From positions 496,001 to 560,000 of the forward strand of contig JAFCMP010000540.1 in assembly GCA_017506865.1 (NCBI GenBank): DNA of 64,000 bases, written 5' to 3'. Within the stretch, counting starts at the first letter, position 1. Each line of letters begins with the position of its first letter. The notes beneath the pieces were generated by a model that saw nothing but the letters and a program-made list of their open reading frames with translations, did no database searches and had not been told where the DNA came from. The stretch comes from Tribonema minus (lineage: Eukaryota > Sar > Xanthophyceae > Tribonematales > Tribonemataceae). Shown here piece by piece: positions 37,401 through 44,999 of the stretch. The position numbers and the translations under genes were made by a program.

Positions 37401-39331
37401 CACCATCTGCGTGTGCAGGTGCACGTGCTGCTCCGGCGTGCGTATGCACTTGGAGTACACGACGCGCCGGAACTCAAACTTCAATATGATTTTGGGCCAT
37501 CACAACGACCCCAGAGAGGCAGCTCACCATTTGCGTGTGCAGGTGCACATGCTGCTCGGGGGTGCGGATGTACTTGGAATAGACGACGCGCCGGAACTCG
37601 TCGTGGCTGAAGGAGCGGCGTCCGCGCACGACCATGGTGTTGACGCGCAGCAGCAGGCGCAGCGTAGCGCGCTGGTTCTCGCGCAGCTCGTAGCCGAGGA
37701 CCATCTCCGCGGCGCCCCACACCTGCCGAGCACGGGGGTATTAAGGGGGGGCATAACAGAAAATTAAAATTAATGTTCCAGAATCTAGCTGATTCTTCTG
37801 TTCCTTCTATATATATATATATATATTGAATATTAACATCATGCACATCATCGCGCGCTGGTTCTCGCGCAGCTCACAACAGAGGACCATCTCCGGGGCC
37901 CCCACACCTGCCGAGCACGGGGGTATTGGAGGGGGGAACAACAGTGAAATAAATTCCAGAATGTAGCTAATTGTTTTTTCCTTTCATTAATTTACAATAT
38001 TACATGATAAAAGCAGGTGCAGCGTCGCACTGTGGTTCTCGCGCAGCTCGTAGCCGAAGACCATCTGTTGCGGCTCCCGATACCTGCCGAGCAGGGGGTG
38101 TTTGGGGGGGGGCTGTCAAGGTTTTGGTTAGCAGGGGGTGTTGTGGGGGGCGGGGGGGGCAGGGGGGGGGGGGGCTGTCAGTTTTGGTGACTGGTGGAAA
38201 GTGGGTGGTGCGGCGGCAGTTGGACGGTGCTGATGCATCAGATGTGTGCTTGACACGTGGTGTTGGTGCATGAAGCAGCCTGGTTCACTAAATGAATTAC
38301 GGCGCTTGTCGGTCTCGGTTCTCAAGCAGGCAGTAGCAGAGGCTCACCCTTGCTGCTCCCCAGATGTGCCTATCGATCTGGAATCGCGCAGCTGCTGTCA
38401 CAGCTGAAGCCTCAACGCGTTATCTTCATCACATAAAATGTCCAATACTTTGAGCAAGTATGGTATATGATGGCGCGAGCTGCATCAGCGGCGAAGAATC
38501 GTGTGGCAGTGGCTTTGGTTCAAAGTAGTCCATAGAGCGATAAGCTGAGCCATATCTGCCATTCACAGTCTGCACAATGCAGTCCATGTCACAGTTTAAG
38601 TACACTTGGGGCATCAGGTGTGTCCTGGTCGGACTTTGATTTACTTGTTAGGGTTAGGGCCAGGACTGCAGCAGCGCTCACCTGCTCAGGATTGCAGCGG
38701 CGATGATTACAGCTGATTTTTACCGTCCCCACTGCGCCACTAGCGTACAGCATGCCAAGTACTGCTCCCGTGACCTAGGGTCAGCAGCAATACTCGCGTT
38801 ATCATCGGAGAGTCGATTACTCCGCACCTCCGGTCAGGGTTTGGTAACTATGGTTGAGACCAGCAGCAGCGCTCAAGTCCTCATAAGACAGCCCGTGACG
38901 GCTGGCGTACATCACGCCGAGTACTGCCCCCGCCATCTAGGGTTAGGGATTGCAGTAGTGTGCTCCCCTCTTAATTGTCGCGGCTAACGTACACCATGCT
39001 GAGTACTGCGCTCACAACCTTCACCTAGGGCTAGGGTTAGTATCAGCAGCAGCGCTCACACCTCGTCATCGAACAGCCCGTCGCGGCCGGCGTACATCGC
39101 GCTCAGCACCGCTTCCATGACCTAGGATTAGGGTTAGCAACAGCAGCAGCGCTCACCTCCTCATCGAACAGCCTGTTGCGGCTGACGTACAGCACCCTCA
39201 GGAACGCTCCAATGACTTAGAGCTACGGTTAGCAGCAGCAGCTGCAGCAGCGCTCACCTCTTCATCGGACCACCGATCGCGGCTGACGTACATCACGCTC
39301 AGCACTACTCCCATGACCTAGGACTAGGGTT

Positions 39332-39387
<56 letters not shown>

Positions 39388-42352
39388 CGCTCACCTCCTC
39401 ATCGGACAGCCCGTCGCGGCTGGCGTACAGCACACTCAGCACCGCGCCCGCCACCTTAGGCCCCTCGCCGTCATCCCCCGCCAGCGTCGCGCACATATCC
39501 AGCAGCTTGGACGTCAGCGCCATGGAGTCGGATGTCGCCAGGAAAGCATCTAGCAGAGCCTCAGTTGCGCGCGCCGCCGCCAGCGCCGCTGCTGCGCGCA
39601 AGCGGCGATAGGTACGGTGTGAGGTGCTGAGAGAGCATCGTGTGGGCAGGGCAGTGAGTGCGCTGCGCAGCGTGAGCGTAGTGGTTGTCGGCGGCAGCGC
39701 TGACAGCAGCGCCATGGAGCCGACTGTTGCCTGGGACACATGCACTGTGTAAGCAATGCCACGTGCCGGTGCTGCCGTTGCCGCCGCTGTGCATACAGCG
39801 TAGGCAATGCGACAGTCTCAAATGTTGAGTGGCATGTCATGCAGACAGTACAGCGAGTGGGCTGCGCAGCTTGAGTGCCCTTTGTATCGGCAGCAGCGCT
39901 CGACACCAGCTAAGTGCAGCCAAGGGGATTCCGCCAGGAGCCACTAGAACAAGTGCTGTTGCAGCGTGTTGCACACATAACTACCGTGGTGCTATGTGCA
40001 GACAGTGCTGGCTCATCGTTCACCATGCCAACAGCGCGGGCCCTGCGCCCGCAACCTACGAAGCATGGTAGAGGTCGACGCAACCGCTGCCGCAATCGCA
40101 GCCACCTCCCCACGCGCCGACACCACAGCAGCAGCGCCGACGGCGCCGACGCCGCGCATGTTGAGGCGCAGTGCGTACCGGCGTAATACAGCATATATAG
40201 CACGCAAGGACGTTCTTTGCAAATGCTGTAGCCACACAATGCACTAATGCTGCAACCACACAATGCCCGACCAGTAGTATCCATCACGACGTGATTACGT
40301 ACGACTCACCGCCGTCTGGCGCATCAGTGTCCGCCGCCGCTGCCGCCGCGAGGGCGCTCGCGCCGGCGCCCGTGTGCATGTCGAGGCGCAGCGCATACAG
40401 CAGTGTGCGCAGGAACATGGGCTTGTTGCGCATCGGCAGCGCGACGATGCGCTGCCGCTGCGCCGCCGTCAGCACGGGGCCCCGCGGCGGCAGGTCGGAG
40501 AAAGCCGTTATGATGGCGTGCTGCGCCGCCTCCGGCAGCGGCTCCACTGCCAGCATCGGGCAGCCGCGCCGCCGCAGCTCCGTGTACGTGCGGTGCTCGC
40601 GCAGCGCGCCGCCGCCGCCGCCGCCGCCGCTGCCGCCGGTGCAGAGTGCGCCGCCGCCGCCGCCGAGCGCACTGCCGCCGCCGCCGCTGGCGTTTGTGCA
40701 GACCTGCGCGTGCACACGGTGCGGAAAAAAATAATGTGTGTTTGTAGTGGCCCTCACCCATGCTTCTTCCAGAGCGCGATCAGAGTCGCAAAACACACGT
40801 GCATGTGCTGTGGCCCAACCCCAGCTCTGGCTAGGGTGAGAACTACAGCAGCCATGACCCCGGTTGTGGTACTGATTGCGGTCACGCCTTTACGTGGTAG
40901 TCTCGCTGTGGGCCCTTGGCCAGTGCGGTACGCTTCAACAAAATGAGACACGAAAGCCTTTTCGGCTTCGCCCCGGCGTGCACAAGCCGCGACGGCGGCA
41001 GTGCATAACACCGGCTCCCACCAAACCAGTGTGAAGGTCACGCAGTACCCATCATTGCCACGCTTGAACCCTGTGCAGCATTCTCCATCGTTGCGCCGCT
41101 TAAACCTCGCGCACGTACGCGCTATAATTCTCGCGCGCACCTGCAGCGCCTCGTGCTGCACCGTGCTGACGATGAAGCGCACGCCCGGCGGCAGCTCCAT
41201 GGGCAGCCAGTGCAGCGCGCCCGCGGGCATGTTGGCGCCGCGCAGCGCAAAGACGCCGTCGATGAGCACGATGATGCGCGTCGGCAGGTGACGCTTTGCC
41301 GCGGCCGCGAGGAAGCGGTTCAGCGACCAGATGAGGCGCTCCTCGGAGGTTGGGACCTGGGGGGGAAAAGGGGGGGGGGGGGGGGAGGGGGTGCTCAGGC
41401 GGTGGCAGCGGCTGCGGCTGTCGTTGGTGAGCAGGCCGCAGTGGACTGCGGTGATGTCAATGAATGTTGAGCGCTGGCCTTTCGGGATGGTGTATTGTAA
41501 GCATGAAGTGAAACGCGAAGGGGATTGCACGCTGTTGCGATGCGGCGATAATTGCTGTGCAACACGCGTTGCCCGTAGGCGCGATGGCGCCATGCATCGG
41601 CTCAGAATTCATCGTGCGGCGCGTGAGACGTGCGAGCAGCAGCATGCCACAAGTTGCATGCATATAGAGACTACCGGGCCACCGCAATGCCAGGAATTGC
41701 AGGCGCAAGCCTTGAAGTTCTGCAGCTGGCAGTGCTCTTCAAGTACAGCCGCTCACCTCCATTTCCCTGAGCTGGAAAAACTGTTTCAGAGCTGTCTCCA
41801 GTGAGTGCAGCATGTGGGACAGCCGCTGCGCCGCCGTGGACGCACCGGCAAAGTACTTGAACACGAACTCATCCTTGTGCCTTGCGGCAGCCCTCTGCTT
41901 CTCCCAGTTGCTCAGCAGAGCGTTCTTGCCTATCCCTGTAAGGCGAGAAGCCAGTTGGTCAGCAGCCATTAAATACAGATGACGTAGTACAATTTCAAAA
42001 TGGACAGGCAGGGCATTCACAAGTCGGAAGCTGCTGCTGCCGTTCACCGTGTACACCACGTCTGCCTTAGTCTGGCACTCCCGCTGGACATGTTGGCGTT
42101 GTCCTACCCACCTGGTTCGCCGACAACCACCAAAGGTGGCTTAACGTCCATCTCAATTGTGTCCGCATGCCTGTCGAGCGTGGCAAAGTAGTTGTCGTTG
42201 ATAGGCACGTACACATAATCGCTGCTACGGCTGGCAGCGAAGGCCTCGTGCTCGTCGCAATATGAGGTCTCGCCAGCGCTGCCATCATCGTGAGGCACAG
42301 AGTCCACGGCCACGCCCCCCTCACCAACGCCAGGCATGTTTCCTAGAGGCAT
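22463..42352 (-). CDS. NACHT NTPase / nephrocystin-3-like protein with C-terminal axonemal-type coiled coil, 18 exons
   Basis: Exons in transcription order: 42352-42112, 41935-41757, 41356-41141, 40703-40310, 39591-39395, 37722-37528, 35925-35759, 34397-34184, 32915-32761, 31724-31463, 29979-29842, 28686-28382, 26577-26436, 25622-25467, 25105-24533, 24146-23748, 23359-23183, 22834-22463. Every junction is GT-AG and in phase, giving 1,493 residues. Residues 78-85 (GEPGIGKN) form a Walker A loop split by intron 1. LIDGVFAL (Asp173) is the Walker B region, followed by LPPGVRFIVSTV. Residues about 315-474 resemble the NACHT helical and winged-helix part (FLRTLLYALR, LYASRDGLSDEE). Residues 475-740 match nephrocystin-3-like proteins as I know them (LPYHLEVAG, LLEFATLGHEEAADVP, YYYHRWMWIQFPW). 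From about 865 on it is coiled coil; EAWACIRQATGIADPD near 1150 resembles the ODAD/CCDC151-CCDC114 outer-arm docking family. A ciliary role is inferred. The start Met is uncertain and an N-terminal domain may be missing. I cannot exclude two adjacent genes, but phase favours one. Confidence 0.75.
25860..26435. repeat. Degenerate telomere-like (CCCTAA)-type tracts with copied exon text
   Basis: Irregular CCCTAACCCTGACC-type repeats alternate with three copies of GCGCTCCGATGCGCTCCT (near 26,191, 26,320 and 26,447). The last copy is part of the coding exon 26577-26436, so exon sequence is mixed into the telomere-like array. Confidence 0.75.
26436..27300 (-). repeat. Five tandem copies of an exon as an alternating A-B dimer array
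   Basis: The start of exon 26577-26436 (SEVDALVQRRMQLSRVLSTA) with its acceptor TGCAG|GAG recurs from about 26,577, 26,753, 26,922, 27,098 and 27,267 on the minus strand. Units alternate in two types of about 171 and 175 bp. The 345-bp A-B dimer is nearly identical in both occurrences, so the dimer duplicated recently as a block. Only the most 3' copy keeps the full exon and a GTCAGG donor. The others run into an intron tail containing CATGAACTCATCGCGAATTC. Confidence 0.9.
27430..28330. repeat. Intron with decayed exon-like and tandem repeats
   Basis: GCAGCACGGCTC strings near 27,479, 27,885 and 28,157, together with ACATCCACCTCGCT near 27,529, look like remnants of the neighbouring exon array. 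A separate unit of about 230 bp (GACAGTCCCTNCCCGCA...CTGCCTCTCCCT) is present twice, near 27,990 and 28,220. I do not call the 147-residue ORF at 27,433-27,876 a gene. Confidence 0.55.
29460..29690 (-). repeat. Copies of the 3' edge of exon 29979-29842
   Basis: The exon end (GCTGCTGCAGC...TTCAACTTC...CAGCCGCAGCAG|GT) recurs at about 29,611-29,680 and again, more decayed, at 29,470-29,580 on the minus strand. The 29,611 copy keeps CAG|GTGACT. Confidence 0.65.
30000..30960. repeat. Tandem intron repeats with an ACTTTGAAGTA palindrome
   Basis: A unit of about 110 bp starts TACTTTGAAGTACTT and ends GTTTGATTGNGTGCANGTCCTT. It occurs at 30,017-30,122 and 30,420-30,525, with a weaker copy at about 30,890-30,960 and a related piece at 33,150-33,300. 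A separate pair sharing ATCGTAGAGCTCTAG lies at 30,263 and 33,199. Confidence 0.6.
31975..32045 (-). repeat. Copy of the 5' edge of exon 31724-31463
   Basis: The text CGTGCTTGTCGTCCTCCCT...CGGCGAGNACGGGCCTG is the start of exon 31724-31463 (RPVLAAAREDDKHAT) with its acceptor region, duplicated about 300 bp upstream of it. Confidence 0.75.
33065..33495 (-). repeat. Two copies of the 5' edge of exon 32915-32761
   Basis: The exon start (CAG|ATTGCCGACTTCCTGCTGG) recurs at about 33,118-33,075, encoding IADFVLEFATVEH, and at 33,486-33,440, encoding ITKFLQDSA. Both keep TGCAG acceptors. They diverge after 12 to 17 codons. Confidence 0.8.
33925..34085. repeat. Tandem repeat of about 100 bp
   Basis: Two copies share CAACTGTAANTTCAAC and GCCATGCCGGCGCGCTGCGC, at about 33,950-33,995 and 34,035-34,083. 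They lie just downstream of the donor of exon 34397-34184. Confidence 0.7.
34330..34610 (-). repeat. Duplicated acceptor region of exon 34397-34184
   Basis: CCGCCGCC...CGCGCGTNAGGC...GCCCTG...GGAGGNGTTGACG...AGTTTGGCGCC is present at about 34,355-34,432 (real exon start) and 34,515-34,585 (copy). A further shared string GTGGGTTGTGGG...CGAGTTT follows each. Confidence 0.7.
35080..36470 (-). repeat. Expanded repeats on both sides of exon 35925-35759
   Basis: Copies of the exon 5' edge (acceptor CTGTCAC...GTACTTTGCGCG and CGCGTCAGCTGCCTGCC in minus-strand sense) lie at about 35,850-35,935 (real), 36,030-36,125, 36,205-36,290 and, weaker, 36,375-36,440. The period is about 175 bp with TTAGGG-like spacers. 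Copies of the exon 3' edge (CAGAAGCTGAGGANCTGC with CACTCA donor complement) lie at 35,740-35,800 (real), 35,615-35,660, 35,460-35,500 and, decayed, near 35,100-35,170. Confidence 0.8.
37265..37530 (-). repeat. Tandem copies of the 3' edge of exon 37722-37528
   Basis: The exon end (RRVVYSKYIRTPEQHVHLHTQM) and donor ATG|GTGAGC recur at about 37,350-37,275 and 37,480-37,400. The period is about 125 bp and both carry the same coding sense (CTCCGGCGTGCGTATGCACT). The frame stays open in these copies. Confidence 0.85.
37770..38110 (-). repeat. Tandem copies of the 5' edge of exon 37722-37528
   Basis: GGTTCTCGCGCAGCTC...GAGGACCATCTCC...CACCTGCCGAGCACGGGGGT is present at 37,673-37,740 (real exon start and acceptor), about 37,858-37,925 and about 38,033-38,100. 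A (TA)n tract lies near 37,808-37,827. Confidence 0.8.
38650..39440 (-). repeat. Seven to eight copies of an exon 3' edge and its donor
   Basis: The end of exon 39591-39395 (VLYASRDGLSDEE|GTGAGCGCTG) recurs downstream near 39,255, 39,152, 39,053, 38,957, 38,871, 38,720 and, truncated, 38,680. The period is about 85-150 bp. Between copies stand CTAGGGTTAGGG-like strings and GCAGCAGCAG runs. The copies nearest the exon keep GAGGAG|GTGAGCGCT; the more distant ones are decayed. Confidence 0.85.
39328..39385. repeat. (GCA)n microsatellite
   Basis: About 17-18 GCA units with one CAA interruption lie immediately downstream of the donor of exon 39591-39395. The tract looks like an expansion of the GCTGCTGCT that follows each donor copy. 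Confidence 0.9.
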
Positions 42353-42700
42353 CGCGTACCGCTCGGTACTCGCTACATACAGCGCACACGCGTGCTTCTT
42401 TCTTGCTTCTTCGTTTCTTTTCGGTTACTTCTTGAAAGTTGAAGATGGTGCGTCACACGCACCTAAAGTAAGTGCACCTCCATGTACAGTACAAGCCACA
42501 TTGGCAAGCAAATAAGTAAAAGTACATGCCACATGGGGTGTTCAGCGCCTCGAAGAGAGCCTGCAAGCTGATGCTAAAGTACGTTGACTTCTGAAGTGCA
42601 AACAATCTGACCAACACCGCTGGTATGTAAGTAGGTGTACATGACGTACTGTTACCCTGAAGGGGCATATGCATCATGGGCATGGATTAAGGTTGTAAAC
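42353..42700. other. Upstream region of the NACHT gene
   Basis: No further exon was recognised. A TTTCTTTCTTGCTTCTTCG pyrimidine-rich tract (about 42,398-42,430) could be a promoter-proximal or intronic polypyrimidine element. No TATA-like signal was called. Confidence 0.4.
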
Positions 42701-42880
42701 ACGGTGCCACACCTCCTCTCGCAATGCAGCTCCTTCCAGGCGGCGACAGCGCCGCATGTGGCGTCTTGGTGCCTTGGCAGCCACCCTGCCGCCGCCGCCG
42801 CCACCCTGCCGCCGCCGCCGCCGGCAGCAGCGCCGCCGCTGCCACCGTCGCTGCTGCGTCGGTCCCCGGCAGCAAATGCC
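42700..42880 (+). pseudogene. Fragment of the last exon of the NACHT coiled-coil gene, inverted
   Basis: The plus-strand text CACCTCCTCTCGCAATGCAG followed by AGCTCCTTCCAGGCGGCGAC matches the minus-strand exon 22834-22463 from about 22,790 onward (HLLSRRSSFQAATAP). It continues into the same (GCC)n Ala-rich stretch and GGTCCCCGGCAG. The exon start and its acceptor are missing. The fragment marks the inner breakpoint of the inverted duplication. Confidence 0.8.
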
Positions 42881-43004
42881 AGGGCAGTTGGTGCACTGAG
42901 GTGACATGGCCTCAATACCCCAATGAGCTTGCAACATGACTTTCAAAACTGCACACAGTGACATGGCAGCATTTTGCTAGGGTTTGCGTCGATAGAGAAG
43001 TAGC

Positions 43005-43810
43005 AGCGTCACTGATTTTGCTTGCATTTGCACTGATCAGAAGTGCCTCCACAACAAAACAAAAGAAGATTGTTGCCAACAGTGTGATCCTGGTGCTGAT
43101 GCCGCATCCCGTCCTGTTGCAAGCGCATCACTGTACTTACCTGGCTGTTGTCTGTTACTTTTTGTTGTTGTGTCTGCCGCTGCCTCTGCGCCACAGCATG
43201 ACGCTTGTATGATATCACAATGCAACGCGGTCCTGGTGAGCTGCTCCAACCATCACACATAGACATCATGAAACAGCTCATACGACAGTATCATCCAGAG
43301 GCCTCAACAAAGTATCGTAAACTGATCAATGAACAACCTCGGTCAAACACACACAAACACCAAAGCACAAATGTATGAAATGTCAGAACAGACAAGCAAC
43401 ATGTCCACCAGTGCCTGCCAAGCCAACAGTGTAGAGTGATGTGAATGTGTGATGGTCATGGATGTCTGTTGTGACATGATACTGTCGAATCCGTGTTCGA
43501 CATCGCTGCGCTGACTTCTGCCACGGGCACTGAAACATCACTGCACAAGGCGCTCATTTCCTGTGTCGGGGGGTGTTGGAAAACACACTGGATGTGATTG
43601 TTTGCCGTGTCTTGTGTCCTGTATGTGATTGTTTGCCGTCTCTTGTTTCCTGTCAACCTGCCTTTGTTTTGTTTCTTCATTGACAATGATCCTTGTTGCA
43701 TCTGGCAGCTGCTGAGCACTGGAAGTTCCTGTGGTCCTAGAGGAGCCGCCGCACTGTGACTTGAGTGACACACACCGGGAAATGACTGTTTGCTTGCTTT
43801 CTATGTCTCC
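43005..43810. other. Duplicated non-coding flank, right arm
   Basis: Reverse complement of 20,974-21,840, diverged. I see no gene of its own in it. Confidence 0.6.
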
Positions 43811-43819
43811 TGCTCCATC

Positions 43820-44588
43820 ATGAACCTCATTGCATCCGGTGGCTGCTGGTCGCTGGGCACAGGGGGTGTCTTGTGGTCTGCGCGGAGGCTGCGCACTATG
43901 TACTATATCAGTGCATCGGTCGACGGCAGAGGGCGCTCAGATCCACAGTGCTTGCGCAGCTCCTGCCCTGGCAGCATCGCTTGGGTCACAACCACATACG
44001 CAGCCAGCATCGGTGTTTGCTCGCTTGCAGATTTCGAGATGCGCTGGATCGTGTCTGTGTACGGAGACGCAATGATGACGCAGTTGGCCTCACCCTGGCC
44101 TGCATCGCTGGTTGAATCGCATATGCACGCCCCATGGCACCATGCGGGATGGAGAGCCGCCAGCTGTGGCAGAGCTGGGTCACAGTTGATCATGTAGCCA
44201 GGGTCCGCCACCTGTCTCAGCTGCTCACCTTCCGTGTGCCACATACAGCAGGCACCAAGTGGCCGGTGCTTGGGGTGCGCACTCCAAACCCAGCCAGAGG
44301 GAATGCATACCCCGGCAGCAGGGGGAACAGCGCATACAGCCCCACGCCGGGCTCCACAGATTCAGACCGACGCTGTTCCACAAAGTTTGTCAGTGGGCCC
44401 TGGTTTCGTTTTTTTGCAGCACGCCGACGCCGCGCTGAGTCTCTCGCCTGCTGCCTGACCCTGTCAACTTTCTCCCTATCGGCGTCGCTGCGGGGGTCAT
44501 GCCTTTGCTGTTTGACCTTGGCATTGTATCTTGCATGCCGCTTGCTGCCCGCTTCGCTGTTGTTGTTTTCCGTGCTGATCGACTCCAT
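43820..44588 (-). pseudogene. Basic protein of unknown function, right-arm copy, broken
   Basis: Counterpart of 20,188-20,973. It starts MESISTENNNSEAG and shares the basic helix ADREKVDRVRQQARDSARRR and NQGPLTNFVEQR. The frame shifts near 44,244, where one base is absent relative to the left copy (CTGCTGTATG against CTGCTGCTATG). It also has a TAG near 43,903 where the left copy has CAG. It keeps TGG where the left copy has TGA. The two copies are thus broken at different places, so the gene was intact when it was duplicated. The family is not recognised. Confidence 0.6.
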
Positions 44589-44999
44589 CTCGACGTGCGA
44601 CTTGGCTGTTGTTGATCTTGTTGGGAACAGGTCTTCAGGCGAGCCTTCTCTAGACCCTATTTTGTTGCGGATTCAAGCATGGAACTTCAACGTTGAAGTT
44701 CCGTGTTTGAAGTTCGCGCGCTTTGGTTTGGTTGAAAAGTTGCAGCTCAGCCTCTCCAGCTCGCGGCATATACATATGCAGACCCTCAAGAAAACGCGCG
44801 ATGGGTCCGCCTCGGCGAGGGTGATGCAGCGCGCTGGTGAGTGCGCCCTGCAGCCTCCTCAGCTTCGAGTCAAGAAGCTGTGTGAGTTGCATGTGATCAC
44901 GACGCCTTTGCGGAGCTGCAGTGGCTTGATTGCTGTACGTTCAGCCTCCGCTGTCACCACGAAACTGCGCATCTCAGAGACTGCTAGGCGGCTGTCCCA

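Noticed and set aside
37800-37830. (TA)n tract considered as a promoter TATA element
   Set aside because: It lies in an intron between copied exon edges with no gene start nearby.
42000-42059. Upstream extension of exon 2 starting MVYTVNGSSS
   Set aside because: It reads through intron 1. The spliced form restores the P-loop GEPGIGKN, which the unspliced reading lacks.
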